This document shows positions 45,180-57,048 of a stretch of 64,000 bases of DNA, one piece after another; position 1 is the first letter of the stretch, and every line of letters starts with the position of its first letter. The stretch lies in assembly GCF_003837805.1 (NCBI RefSeq), contig NZ_RQIT01000008.1, positions 186,001 through 250,000 of the forward strand, written 5' to 3'. The position numbers were made by a program, and so were the translations under genes. A model generated the notes under the pieces. That model did not search any database. It saw only the letters and a list, made by a program, of their open reading frames with translations, and was not told the DNA's origin. This DNA comes from Bradyrhizobium sp. RP6 (lineage in GTDB: Bacteria; Pseudomonadota; Alphaproteobacteria; Rhizobiales; Xanthobacteraceae).

Positions 45180-45950
45180 CTAGAAATTCACGCGGTTCGA
45201 GATCGCGCCGTCCACAACGAGATTGGATCCCGTCGTGAATCCCGACACCGGGCTTGCCAGAAACACCGCCGCGCTCGCGATCTCCTGGGGCGTTGCCATG
45301 CGTCCCGTCGGGTTGCGGCTCATCGCATCCTTGTAGCGCTCGGGCATGTTCTGCTCGATCATCTCCCAGACGCCGCCCTTGAAATAGACCGTGCCGGGCG
45401 AGACCACGTTGACCCGGATGTTCTTCTTTGCATATTGCCGGGCCAGTCCCTTGGCCATGTGGATCAGCGCGGCCTTGATCGGGCCGTAGGAGCTGGCTGC
45501 GTCCGCCTGCGCCGCGGCGATCGACGAGATGATCACGAAGGCCGCGTCGCCGCGGCTCGCGCTGCTGGCTTCGAGGAACGGCCGCGCGGCATCGAACGCA
45601 TGCACGGCGCCGAGCACGTCGAGCCGGAAATTCTGCTCCCAGGACGCGGGATCGCCGCCTTGCGCCATCGCGCCGGCGTTGGAGAACAGCAAGTCGACGC
45701 CGCCGAGCTCGCTTGCAGCATTCTCGATCCAGGATTTCAGTGCTGCGCCGTCGGTGACGTCGACCGGGCTGCCGGTGGCCTTGATACCGCTCGCCTTCAA
45801 CTCGCCCACGGTGGCCGCAACCTGATCGGCGTTGCGCGCGCACACCGCGACATTGGCGCCTTCACCGGCCAGCGTCGCCGCAATCGCCCGCCCGATGCCG
45901 CGCGTGCCGCCGAGGACGATGGCGTTCTTGCCTTTGAGACCGAGATCCAT
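45180..45950 (-). CDS. Short-chain dehydrogenase/reductase
   Basis: A 256-residue classical SDR. The cofactor motif VLGGTRGIGRAIA is at the N-terminus, and LLFSNAGAMAQGG follows as the NAG motif. The catalytic residues are Ser in IISSIAAAQAD, Tyr and Lys in SSYGPIKAAL. The C-terminal VSPGTVYFKGGVWE and GFTTGSNLVVDGA complete the fold. AAGGAG precedes the ATG at 45950. The frame extends to 46121 through a palindromic repeat that is not part of the protein. It reduces or oxidises an alcohol/ketone using NAD(P); the substrate is unknown. Confidence 0.9.
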   Translation of the reverse strand: MDLGLKGKNAIVLGGTRGIGRAIAATLAGEGANVAVCARNADQVAATVGELKASGIKATGSPVDVTDGAALKSWIENAASELGGVDLLFSNAGAMAQGGDPASWEQNFRLDVLGAVHAFDAARPFLEASSASRGDAAFVIISSIAAAQADAASSYGPIKAALIHMAKGLARQYAKKNIRVNVVSPGTVYFKGGVWEMIEQNMPERYKDAMSRNPTGRMATPQEIASAAVFLASPVSGFTTGSNLVVDGAISNRVNF

Positions 45951-46016
45951 TGTTTGGCTCCTTCTTGTTGATGAGAGAGTGTAGCTGTTTCGAGGGACGC
46001 CCAGAAGCCTCCACGT

Positions 46017-46139
46017 CGTCATTGCGAGCCAACGGGTCCGCGCAAAGCGCGGCCCGATGACAGGCTCCGCGAAGCAATCCAGACTGCATCCGCAGCAACA
46101 GTCTGGATTGCTTCGTCGCAAGGGCCCCTCGCAATGACG
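46017..46139. repeat. Long palindromic intergenic repeat
   Basis: Outer ends CGTCATTGCGAG and CTCGCAATGACG are exact inverted copies, and GAAGCAATCCAGACTG with CAGTCTGGATTGCTTC form a 16-base inner stem. This is a well-known type of Bradyrhizobium intergenic element. It fills the gap upstream of the SDR gene and could fold as a transcript hairpin. Confidence 0.8.
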
Positions 46140-46149
46140 CGGAGAGACC

Positions 46150-46437
46150 TCACTCCGGCGCGGCCCCCACCGGCGGTCCGCCGGGCGGGCGGTGCAGGAA
46201 GGTCAGCGACGCATAGGCGCCGGCCCAGGAGCCGATCGCCGCGAACGCGACATAGAACGCGTTATCGGTGTAGCTGATCACGGCGTAGGAGGAGAGCAGG
46301 TACCAGACCGCGCTCCAGTTCGCCGCCGGCACGCGCTTGCGCGCGATCACCGCCGAGGTGAACATCACATAGACCGCGTCGGTGGCCGCCGTCGCGACGA
46401 ACACGGCGCCTGCGGTGAGAGGATCGATGGCGGCCAT
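46150..46437 (-). CDS. Small inner-membrane protein of unknown function
   Basis: A 95-residue protein with three hydrophobic segments: AGAVFVATAATDAVYVMFTSAVI, SAVWYLLSSYAVISYT and AFYVAFAAIGSWAGAYASL. The C-terminus is proline-rich. GGAAAGGA precedes the ATG at 46437; the upstream in-frame ATG at 46452 is less well placed. It is divergent from the CoA-transferase gene, with only 56 bases between the two starts. I recognise no family with a known role; similar small multi-helix proteins are common in Bradyrhizobium. Confidence 0.7.
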   Translation of the reverse strand: MAAIDPLTAGAVFVATAATDAVYVMFTSAVIARKRVPAANWSAVWYLLSSYAVISYTDNAFYVAFAAIGSWAGAYASLTFLHRPPGGPPVGAAPE

Positions 46438-46493
46438 TGCAGTCCTTTCCATGCTAATGGGATGGTTGCGAAGCTAAAGCGAGAGAAGCGGTC

Positions 46494-47894
46494 ATGCAAA
46501 GCCCCGCCGACATTCTGAAGGGTATCTGGACCTCCGCCGGCGGTGATGCGGCCGCGCTCGATCGCGTGCGGCTGACCGGCACCGAGCCACAAATCCCATC
46601 CTCGTTTCGTGTCGCCGTCGCCGGCCAGACGACGATAGCTGCCGCGGGGCTCGCCGCCGCCGAAATCCGGCGACTGCGCGGCGGCGAGACGCAGGACGTC
46701 TCCGTCGACATGCGCCACGCCGTCGCCGAATGTCGTTCCGAGCGCTATCTGCGCGTCGACGACAAGCCGCCGCCGCCGGCCTGGGACGCGATCGCCGGCG
46801 TTTACAGGACCGGCGATGGCCGTTTCGTCCGCTGCCACACCAATTTCCCGCATCACCGCGATGCCGTCTGCGAGGTGCTCGGCTGCGAGGCGGAGCGCGA
46901 GAAGGTGCAGGCGGCATTGATGCAATGGAGGGGGGAGGATTTCGAAACCGCGGCTTACGCAGCAGGCGGCGTTGTCGCGCTGATGCGGTCCTACGACGAA
47001 TGGTCCGCATTGCCGCAGGCGCGTGCGCTCGGGCAATTGCCGCTGGTCTCGATCGAGAGGATCGGCGAGGCCCCGCCGAAGCCGTGGCCCAAAGGCGATC
47101 GCCCGCTCTCGGGTCTTCGTGTGCTCGATCTCTCCCGCGTCATCGCGGGCCCCGTCGCCGGCCGCACGCTCGCCGCGCACGGCGCGGACGTGTTGCTGGT
47201 GTCAGGGCCGGAGCTGCCCGCGATTCCCTGGCTCAGCATCGATACCGGCCGCGGCAAGCTTACCACCTTCATCGAACTGAAGAGCGAAGCCGGGCGGAAG
47301 CAGCTGCGCGAGCTGTTGAAGGACGCCGACATCTTCTCGCAAGGCTATCGTCCGCGTGCGCTTGCCGCCCTCGGCTTCGCGCCGGAGGACGCAGCGCAAA
47401 TCAATCCCGGCATCGTCTATGTCACGTTGTCGGCGTATGGCCACGCCGGCCCCTGGGCCGAGCGTCGCGGCTTCGACTCGCTGGTGCAGACCACGACCGG
47501 CTTCAATCACGCCGAGGGGCAGGCTTCCGGCATCGACACTCCCAAGGAATTGCCGGCGCAAATCCTCGACCACGCCACCGGCTATCTGATGGCGTTCGGC
47601 GCGATGATGGCCAGGGCACGCCAGGCCCGCGAAGGCGGCAGCTGGCACGTGCGCGTCTCGCTGGCGCAGACCGGGCGATGGTTGTGGAATCTCGGCCGGC
47701 TGGACGGTGGGCTGAACACCCCGGATCTTACGGGCGAGGCCGTACATGCTGCGTTCATCGAAAGCATGCCATCTGGGTTCGGGACGTTGAAGGCGGTGCG
47801 TCATTCAGCAGTGCTGTCGAAGACGCCGGCACAATGGAGCCGTCCTGCGATGCCACTCGGCAGTCATCCTGCGCAATGGCCTGCGCGAAGCTGA
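46494..47894 (+). CDS. CaiB/BaiF-family CoA-transferase
   Basis: A 466-residue class III CoA-transferase. The Rossmann-type half reads SGLRVLDLSRVIAGPVAGRTLAAHGADVLLVSGPELP, followed by KSEAGRKQLRELLKDADIFSQGYRPRALAALGF and YVTLSAYGHAGPWAERRGFDSLVQTTTGF. An N-terminal region of about 190 residues (QDVSVDMRHAVAECRSERYL, GVYRTGDGRFVRCHTNFPHHRDAVC) contains the second family segment, so the order is permuted relative to the shortest members. It transfers CoA between carboxylic acids; partners are unknown. Its stop lies inside the 11-base tandem repeat discussed below. Confidence 0.88.
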   Translation: MQSPADILKGIWTSAGGDAAALDRVRLTGTEPQIPSSFRVAVAGQTTIAAAGLAAAEIRRLRGGETQDVSVDMRHAVAECRSERYLRVDDKPPPPAWDAIAGVYRTGDGRFVRCHTNFPHHRDAVCEVLGCEAEREKVQAALMQWRGEDFETAAYAAGGVVALMRSYDEWSALPQARALGQLPLVSIERIGEAPPKPWPKGDRPLSGLRVLDLSRVIAGPVAGRTLAAHGADVLLVSGPELPAIPWLSIDTGRGKLTTFIELKSEAGRKQLRELLKDADIFSQGYRPRALAALGFAPEDAAQINPGIVYVTLSAYGHAGPWAERRGFDSLVQTTTGFNHAEGQASGIDTPKELPAQILDHATGYLMAFGAMMARARQAREGGSWHVRVSLAQTGRWLWNLGRLDGGLNTPDLTGEAVHAAFIESMPSGFGTLKAVRHSAVLSKTPAQWSRPAMPLGSHPAQWPARS

Positions 47895-47908
47895 CATGAA
47901 GCTGACAT
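47887..47908 (+). promoter_or_regulatory. Tandem 11-base repeat resembling a Pho box
   Basis: GAAGCTGACAT occurs twice in exact tandem. The core CTGACATGAAGCTGACAT has the 7+4+7 layout of a PhoB site, each heptamer with one mismatch to CTGTCAT. It lies about 130 bases before the RND adaptor start and overlaps the preceding stop codon. Binding by PhoB is inference. Confidence 0.4.
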
Positions 47909-48038
47909 GTCGCAAAACTTTAACGCAAACCGCAAGAGACCCAGCGTTTTTAAGGTTGTTTGAAATCCCAATTCGGCACTATTAGCGCGACCGATGAGGC
48001 AGCATTTGCCGAGATCGTCGCAGACACGACCGGGACCC

Positions 48039-49283
48039 ATGGTAGTTGAGAATACCAAGCGATTGCACGTGATTACAAAACAACGGGTGATCACATCCGT
48101 AGTTTTACTAGCTCTTGCAGGCGCCGGTGCCTACGGCTTCCATTCTTCGGGGCCAAAGCAAAAAAAACACTCCGAGATTTCCAGCCAGTCGCGCAGAAAT
48201 GCGCAGACCTTCACGCCCACGCCGTCCGAATGGGCGACGCTGACGATCGAGCCGGTCAAGGCCAAGAGCTTCCGAGCCGAGTATGTCACCGAGGGCAAGG
48301 TCGCGGTCGACGAGGACCGCTCGACGCCGGTATTCTCGCCCTATGCCGGCCGGGTCACCAAGCTGCTGGCCAAGCCGGGCGAGATGCTGAAGCAAGGTCA
48401 ACCGCTGTTTACGATCGAGGCCGCCGACACCGTGCAGGCCCAGAACGATTTCATCGCGGCGATGACCTCGCAGAACAAGGCGAAGTCTGCGCTCGAGCTT
48501 TCCGACATCCAGTTCAAGCGCGCCAAGGATCTCTATGAGGGCCATGCCATTCCGCTGAAGGACTATCAGCAGGCGGAAGCAACTCAGGTCCAGGCGCAGA
48601 ACGACATGCGCTCCTCGGTGACGGCGCTGGAAGCCGCGCGCAACAAGCTTCGCATCCTCGGCTTCACGGACGAGACCATCAAGGCGTTCCAGGACAAGGG
48701 CACGATCAATCGGGAGGTCACGATCTATTCGCCGATCTCCGGCACGGTCGTGCAGCGCAAGATCGGGCCCGGGCAGTACGTCAATTCCGGCGCCAGCGAT
48801 CCGGTCTTCGTGATCGGCGATCTCTCCACGGTCTGGCTCACCGCCTTCGTGCGCGAGAGCGACGCAGCCGCGGTGTGCATCGGCCAGGACATCGCCGTCA
48901 ACGTGATGGCGCTCCCAGGCCATCCGTTCACCGCCAGGATCAACTACGTCGCCGCTGCGATCGACCCCGGCACCCGCCGCCTTCTGGTTCGCGCGACCAT
49001 CGACAACAAGGACGGCCTGCTGAAGCCGGAGATGTTCGCCAACGTCACGATCTATTCGGCCGGCGACCGGGCCGCGCCGGCAGTGCCGAAGCAGGCGTTG
49101 ATCTATGAAGCCGACAACGTCCGTATCTGGGTCGCGCGCGAGGACAAGTCGGTCGAGCTGCGTCAGATCAAGATCGGTCTCATCAACGGCAACCTCGTCG
49201 AGGTCACCAGCAATCTCAAGCCCGGCGAGCAGATTATCACCAAGGGCAGCCTGTTCATCGACCGTGCGGCCTCCGGCAGCTGA
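48039..49283 (+). CDS. RND efflux periplasmic adaptor (CusB/CzcB type)
   Basis: A 414-residue membrane-fusion protein with an N-terminal membrane anchor (VITSVVLLALAGAGAYGF). The lipoyl-like halves are VFSPYAGRVTKLLAKPGEMLKQGQPLF and VTIYSPISGTVVQRKIGPGQYV, with an alpha-helical hairpin between them (SALELSDIQFKRAKDLYEGHAIPLKDYQQAEATQ). The beta-barrel and membrane-proximal parts follow. It links the inner-membrane pump to an outer-membrane channel. The pump gene starts 30 bases later. The start at 48039 was chosen; 47994 would add 15 residues. No His/Met-rich metal-binding segment is seen. Confidence 0.88.
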   Translation: MVVENTKRLHVITKQRVITSVVLLALAGAGAYGFHSSGPKQKKHSEISSQSRRNAQTFTPTPSEWATLTIEPVKAKSFRAEYVTEGKVAVDEDRSTPVFSPYAGRVTKLLAKPGEMLKQGQPLFTIEAADTVQAQNDFIAAMTSQNKAKSALELSDIQFKRAKDLYEGHAIPLKDYQQAEATQVQAQNDMRSSVTALEAARNKLRILGFTDETIKAFQDKGTINREVTIYSPISGTVVQRKIGPGQYVNSGASDPVFVIGDLSTVWLTAFVRESDAAAVCIGQDIAVNVMALPGHPFTARINYVAAAIDPGTRRLLVRATIDNKDGLLKPEMFANVTIYSAGDRAAPAVPKQALIYEADNVRIWVAREDKSVELRQIKIGLINGNLVEVTSNLKPGEQIITKGSLFIDRAASGS

Positions 49284-49312
49284 TCGACGACCCCAAGAAG
49301 TTGAAGACCTGA

Positions 49313-52429
<3,117 letters not shown>

Positions 52430-52432
52430 CCG

Positions 52433-53344
52433 TCAGAACCCGTAGAGCCGCGCCGGATTGTCGACCAGGATCTTCTTGCGCACATCCGCCTCCGGCGCCC
52501 ACACCGGAAGCTGGTTGAGCAGGCGGCCATCGTCGATTTGATAGAGAGGTGCGATGTCGGTGGGCTTGCGTCCCTCGACGCGGCTGGAATCCGGATGCGG
52601 CCAGTCGGAGCCCCAGACGATGCGGTCCGCATTGGCCGCGATCAGCGCGCGGGCATAGGGCACCATATCCTGATAGTCGGGTGCGAGCTTCGACGAGCGA
52701 TAGGCGCCGGAGATCTTCACATAGGCCTTGCCGGACTTGACGAGGGCCATCAGGTCGGAAAATCCCGGTTGCTCCAGCCCAAGTGGGGCCTCGAGCCCGC
52801 CGAAATGGTCGAACACGGCGGGCACGGGCGATGCCACCACGAGATCCTTGATCGCAGAGATCATCACCGGCGTGGTGTAGAGCTGCACATGCCAGCCGCG
52901 CGCCTTCACGCGCTCGACGGCTGTGGTGAAGCGGGCGCGGCCGATATTGGTGTCGTTGATGCCCCCAGTCGCCAGATTGATGCGGATGCCGCGGAAGCCT
53001 TCCGCCTGCATCGCATCGAGCTGCGCCTCGGTGGTCCTGTCGTCGATCACGGCGACCCCGCGCGCGGTCGCACCACGCGCCTTCATGCCGAACAAGGTGG
53101 AGGAATTGTCGGTGCCGTAGACGCTCGGCGTCACGATCACCACGCGCTCGATATGCAGCGCCTTGTGCAGCGCCGCCATTTCTTCGGGGCTCGCCGGCTC
53201 CGGCGTATAGACGCGCCCCGCGAAGAACGGAAACCTCTGGGGATCGCCGTGAATGTGGGTGTGGCAGTCGCAGGCATGCGCCGGGACGTCGAAATTGATC
53301 GGCGTTGCGGGCTGCGCCGCACGGGCGCGGGCTTTGCTGGTCAT
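52433..53344 (-). CDS. TIM-barrel amidohydrolase (2-pyrone-4,6-dicarboxylate hydrolase-like)
   Basis: A 303-residue amidohydrolase of the amidohydrolase-2/PDC-hydrolase type. The metal motif ACDCHTHIHGD is near the N-terminus, then VVIVTPSVYGTDNS, GFRGIRINLATGG and PAVFDHFGGL. The C-terminal IVWGSDWPHPDS supplies the catalytic Asp. It hydrolyses a lactone or amide; the substrate is unknown. The annotated start gives a polar N-terminus, but a Tat-like leader with a good ribosome-binding site lies directly upstream in another frame (see the next feature), so the gene may carry a frameshift. Confidence 0.85.
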   Translation of the reverse strand: MTSKARARAAQPATPINFDVPAHACDCHTHIHGDPQRFPFFAGRVYTPEPASPEEMAALHKALHIERVVIVTPSVYGTDNSSTLFGMKARGATARGVAVIDDRTTEAQLDAMQAEGFRGIRINLATGGINDTNIGRARFTTAVERVKARGWHVQLYTTPVMISAIKDLVVASPVPAVFDHFGGLEAPLGLEQPGFSDLMALVKSGKAYVKISGAYRSSKLAPDYQDMVPYARALIAANADRIVWGSDWPHPDSSRVEGRKPTDIAPLYQIDDGRLLNQLPVWAPEADVRKKILVDNPARLYGF

Positions 53345-53394
53345 GCTACTCCGGCGGCAAGGGAGGCGAGCAGGATGCTGCGTCGGCTGTGCAT
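53341..53394 (-). CDS. Out-of-frame Tat-like leader upstream of the amidohydrolase
   Basis: This 17-codon frame encodes MHSRRSILLASLAAGVA, a twin-arginine leader core, behind GGGAGAGAAGCC. Its stop overlaps the amidohydrolase start as ATGA. The amidohydrolase frame continues with ARARAAQP, which looks like the cleavage end of such a leader. A single-base shift would join the two into one exported protein. A true short leader peptide is the alternative. Confidence 0.45.
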   Translation of the reverse strand: MHSRRSILLASLAAGVA

Positions 53395-53585
53395 GGCTTC
53401 TCTCCCTGTTTCGTTCTTTGGAAATGCGGCTGGGACGGTATCAGATCAGCCGGGTCAGGTGCTGCGCTTGGCTGCATAGCTGCTCAACAAGGTTCGCAAG
53501 CGGACGCGAGTCGTCAACGTGCACGACCGGGCACCGTCAAAGACGGCGAGGGAGGCAGAGCGCTGGAGATGCCGCGCGCCGGCTG

Positions 53586-55016
53586 CTACTGTCCCGACGG
53601 CGTGCGCAGGCCGTGCCAGGCGTCGCGGACCTGGTGGTAATGAACCTCGGGCAGGTAGTCCGGCGTGTTCAGGTTCAGCGTCTTGACGTCGAGATGGCCG
53701 ATGGCGCTGAGCAGCGTGTAGGAGGCGATCACGCGGTCGCGTTGCGCGCCGATGAGGCGGGCCTTGGCCTGGATCAGATCGGCTTGCGAGTTCAAGACGT
53801 CCACGGTCGTGCGCTGTCCGCCGGCCGCCTCGCGCTGCACGCCCTGCAGCGCGACGGTCGCCGCCTTCACCTCGGACTCCGAGGCCGAGACCGTGACCTT
53901 GGCACCTTCATTGGCAACCCATGCGCTGACCGCCGCCGTGCGCGCCTGGTTGCGAACCTGGTCGAGCACGAGCCGGCTCTGTGCCGTGATCTCCTTGGCC
54001 TGCCGGGTCTGCGCCGCGGCCTGACCGCCGTCGTAGATCGGCGCGGTGACGTTGGCGACGATCGAGGCCTGGTCTTCGGCGAAGGTGCCTAGCGTCGGGT
54101 CGTTGTTGCGGCTCTTGCTTGCGCTGCCCTGGATGGTGGCGCTCGGCAGCAGCGTGCCCTCGGCGATGCGGATATTGGTGGAGGCGACATCGACGTCGAA
54201 ACTTGCGGCCATCACCGCCGGATGCTGGCGGATCGCCATCGACATGGCGTCCTCGCGGCTCTTCGGCAGATAGCGGTCGACGGCCTCGGCCGGCCGAAGC
54301 TGCGACGGCGCATTGCCGACCACCTGCGCATAAATCGCCTGGCTGACGGCGAGCGCGATCTCGGCCGCGTTGAGATCGGCAAGGCCGCGGTTGAGGCGGG
54401 CCTCGGCCTGCGCGGTGTCGGTCGGCGTGACGTCGCCGGCGTTGAGGCGGCGCTGGGTGACCGACAATGTTTCGCGCAGGAAGGCGACGTTGGAGCGCTG
54501 TGCTTCCACCAACGACTGGTTGGCGAGCACGTTGGTGTAGGCGGTGACCGCATCGAGCAGGACGCCCTGGCCGACATTGCGCAGCGCTTCGCGACCCGAC
54601 TGCACCTGAAGTTCCGCGGCCCGCACGCTGTTGGCGGTGCGGAAACCGTTGAACAGGGTCTGCGTCACGGTGACGCCGATGATCCAGGGTTTCAGGTTGG
54701 CGGTCTGGATGGTGTTGTCGGGCAACAGATTGCGCACCGATTGAAGGCCGGCGCTGAGGCTGGCCAGGATCTGCGGCCGATAGCCGGCAAGCGCCTGCGG
54801 CACGTTCTCGTCGGTCGCGCGCTGGCGCGCGCGCTCGGCATTGAGCTGCGGGTTGGTCTGGTAGGCCTTGGACAGCGCTTCCGGCAGGGCTTCGGCCCAG
54901 GCGGCGGAGGGCAGGGCGCACGAGAGCGCCAGCGTGGCCCATGTTGCAAATGCGGGACCCACGCCCGATCGATGCCGCGTCACCCCGCGACCAGCTCTGG
55001 CGATACGCCCAATCAT
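53586..55016 (-). CDS. TolC-family outer-membrane efflux channel
   Basis: A 476-residue outer-membrane factor. A signal peptide ends SAAWAEALPEAL near residue 35. The repeated alpha-helical coiled-coil regions are visible in the two homologous halves (SKAYQTNPQLNAERARQRATDENVPQALAGYRPQI and SREDAMSMAIRQHPAVMAASFDVDVASTNIRIAEG). Motifs such as LNAGDVTPTDTAQAEARLNRG and REAAGGQRTTVDVLNSQADL are typical of the TolC/type I secretion channel group. It should serve tripartite pumps, possibly including the RND pair upstream. The ATG at 55016 gives the proper signal peptide; the frame runs to 55151. Confidence 0.92.
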   Translation of the reverse strand: MIGRIARAGRGVTRHRSGVGPAFATWATLALSCALPSAAWAEALPEALSKAYQTNPQLNAERARQRATDENVPQALAGYRPQILASLSAGLQSVRNLLPDNTIQTANLKPWIIGVTVTQTLFNGFRTANSVRAAELQVQSGREALRNVGQGVLLDAVTAYTNVLANQSLVEAQRSNVAFLRETLSVTQRRLNAGDVTPTDTAQAEARLNRGLADLNAAEIALAVSQAIYAQVVGNAPSQLRPAEAVDRYLPKSREDAMSMAIRQHPAVMAASFDVDVASTNIRIAEGTLLPSATIQGSASKSRNNDPTLGTFAEDQASIVANVTAPIYDGGQAAAQTRQAKEITAQSRLVLDQVRNQARTAAVSAWVANEGAKVTVSASESEVKAATVALQGVQREAAGGQRTTVDVLNSQADLIQAKARLIGAQRDRVIASYTLLSAIGHLDVKTLNLNTPDYLPEVHYHQVRDAWHGLRTPSGQ

Positions 55017-55202
55017 ATGTTCCCGCAAAATTCCCGGCTGTCCGCCCCCGCCGACGGCGGTCGTCTTAACTGTTAAACCAGCCCAGGTCCCGCAGGCAAA
55101 CTGCCGCGGGAAAAACCCCCATGAAATCCGTGCTTGTTGCAGCTCCGTCACAGGGGGCCGCGGGAACGCGGCAGGGCCTTACACCTGCCTGACCGGTTTG
55201 CC

Positions 55203-55982
55203 TTACCGGTTTTTGTTCACCGGCTTGCGCTTCTCGATGAACGCAGCCATGCCCTCAGAGCGATCCTCGAGCGCAAAGGTCGAGTGGAACAGGTTGCGCT
55301 CGACGCTCATGCCCTCGGCCAGCGTGGTCTCGAAGGCGCGGTTCACCGCTTCCTTGGCCATCGCGGCCGCAGGGCGCGACATCGCGGCGATCTTCTCGGC
55401 TGCCGCCATCACTTCGTCCATCAGCTTGTCAGCAGGTACGATGCGGCTGACGAGGCCCGACCGTTCGGCTTCCTCCGCATCCATCATCCGGCCGGTGAGG
55501 CAGAGATCCATTGCCTTGGACTTGCCGATCGCGCGCGTCAGGCGCTGGGTGCCGCCGATGCCGGGAATGGTGCCCAGCGTGATCTCGGGCTGGCCGAACT
55601 TTGCGGTGTCGGCGGCGATGATGAAATCGCACATCATGGCGAGCTCGCAGCCGCCGCCGAGCGCGTAGCCGGCGACCGCGGCGATGGTCGGCTTGCGACA
55701 GCGCGCGATGCGGTCGCCGCCGATCGCGGCGAAATCCTCGGAGAACATGTCAATGAAGCCCTTGGGCTGCATCTCCTTGATGTCGGCGCCGGCGGCAAAG
55801 GCCTTCTCGTTACCGGTCACGACGATGCAGCCGACGGCGTCATCGGCCTCGAGATCGTCGACCGCCGCGGCAATCTCGCGGAAGACGCCGAAAGAGAGCG
55901 CGTTGAGCATCTTCGGCCGGTTCAGCTTGACGATGCCGACCGCGCCTTTGCTCTCGACGATGATGTGTTCGAACGTGCTCAT
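55203..55982 (-). CDS. Enoyl-CoA hydratase
   Basis: A 259-residue crotonase-fold enzyme. The oxyanion hole motifs are AFAAGADIKEM and ALGGGCELAMMCD; the catalytic Glu residues lie in GGGCELAMMCD and FGQPEITLGTIPG. The length and sequence are those of short-chain enoyl-CoA hydratases of beta-oxidation. It hydrates trans-2-enoyl-CoA to 3-hydroxyacyl-CoA. It is monocistronic, lying 186 bases upstream of the tolC-like gene on the same strand. Confidence 0.92.
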   Translation of the reverse strand: MSTFEHIIVESKGAVGIVKLNRPKMLNALSFGVFREIAAAVDDLEADDAVGCIVVTGNEKAFAAGADIKEMQPKGFIDMFSEDFAAIGGDRIARCRKPTIAAVAGYALGGGCELAMMCDFIIAADTAKFGQPEITLGTIPGIGGTQRLTRAIGKSKAMDLCLTGRMMDAEEAERSGLVSRIVPADKLMDEVMAAAEKIAAMSRPAAAMAKEAVNRAFETTLAEGMSVERNLFHSTFALEDRSEGMAAFIEKRKPVNKNR

Positions 55983-56127
55983 GCTCCACCCACGCTTTTG
56001 ATTGAGCAGGCAATGTGCCCGCTGGCGCGGTGGGCTTCAAGAGGCTACCGGCCGCCGGAACGCGACGAGAGGCGCGTTCCGGACGGGGTCCATCAGCCGG
56101 TTACCCAGGCCGGAAATCGGCCGGCAA

Positions 56128-56802
56128 TCACGCCATGAACATCCGGGCGGCGGACGCCAGCGTCAGCAGCGTGCCGACGCCGATGAAGATCTTGCCGATC
56201 AGCGAGCTCTGGTCCCAGGCCGAGCTCTGCTGGCTGCTTGCCATCACCGGCGCGGGCCGCGGCTGCGCCTCGGTTGCGGCAATCACCGCCTTCTGCGCCG
56301 GCGGGCTCTCCTGTTGCACGGCGCGATCGATATCGTTGAGCTGATCGGGCGCGACGACCTGGCTTTCGGGGGGCGCGACGTTGGTATTGTCGGCTGCAGC
56401 GTGAACATTATCGTTGGCGCGGTTCGTCATCGCGGAGGCGGCAGCCGCAGTTGGCGTATCGGTGGCGAGCTGCGCGTTGGCATTGGCGACCTCCGGCGGC
56501 ATCTGGCTCGACGTCGGCACCTCACTGCCTGTCTTGTTGTCGTTCCTGTTCTCGTTCCTGGCCTCGTCCGTCCTTGTCGCGGCGCCCTTCCCGGCGGACT
56601 TGTCGTCGGATTTCTGCGCCGTCTTGCTGCTGCCGGTGCGGCGCGAGTCATGGCGCCGGTGCTTGGCCGTGTCGGCCTGCTTCTCCGCGCTGTCCGATTT
56701 ATTGCCTGCGGCCGAACTCGGCTCCGCCTGTGCAAAGCCCCCGAACAGCAGGAAAAGCCCGGCCGAGACAATCAGGGCCGCGCGTGCGCTGGCTTTCATC
56801 AT
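56128..56802 (-). CDS. Hypothetical low-complexity exported protein with C-terminal membrane helix
   Basis: A 224-residue protein. An N-terminal signal-like segment (AALIVSAGLFLLFGGFAQAEPSS) is followed by a charged, low-complexity region rich in Lys, Asp, Thr and Asn (residues about 30-95), then an Ala/Asn-rich part, and a C-terminal hydrophobic segment (IGKIFIGVGTLLTLASAARMFM). GGGGAGA precedes the ATG at 56802. I recognise no family. It is divergent from the sigF-like operon and could share its control region. Confidence 0.65.
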   Translation of the reverse strand: MMKASARAALIVSAGLFLLFGGFAQAEPSSAAGNKSDSAEKQADTAKHRRHDSRRTGSSKTAQKSDDKSAGKGAATRTDEARNENRNDNKTGSEVPTSSQMPPEVANANAQLATDTPTAAAASAMTNRANDNVHAAADNTNVAPPESQVVAPDQLNDIDRAVQQESPPAQKAVIAATEAQPRPAPVMASSQQSSAWDQSSLIGKIFIGVGTLLTLASAARMFMA

Positions 56803-57015
56803 GTTGACGATCTCCCCAATTCCGCCCGTCCCGGCAACCAACAGAGACCCTGGGGCGTGACGACAGCGGGGCAGAAAATGGGAATCTTCGGGTTAGACCC
56901 GGCAAAAACGGGGCAAACCGCCCCTCGCGGCCGGGCGCACGATGCGGAACGCGCCGATCGGTGTTATGAGCCGCCCCAGAGATGTTAATGGCCGCATCGG
57001 TCGCGAGGCCCCGGC

Positions 57016-57037
57016 TAGATCACGAATTCGTGATCTA
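57016..57037. promoter_or_regulatory. 22-base perfect palindrome upstream of the sigF-like gene
   Basis: The half-site TAGATCACGAA is followed immediately by its exact inverted copy with no spacer. It lies 56 bases upstream of the chosen sigma start and about 210 bases from the divergent gene. Such long perfect symmetry suggests a homodimeric repressor or activator site. The regulator is unknown. Confidence 0.6.
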
Positions 57038-57048
57038 TTCGACGCCGC

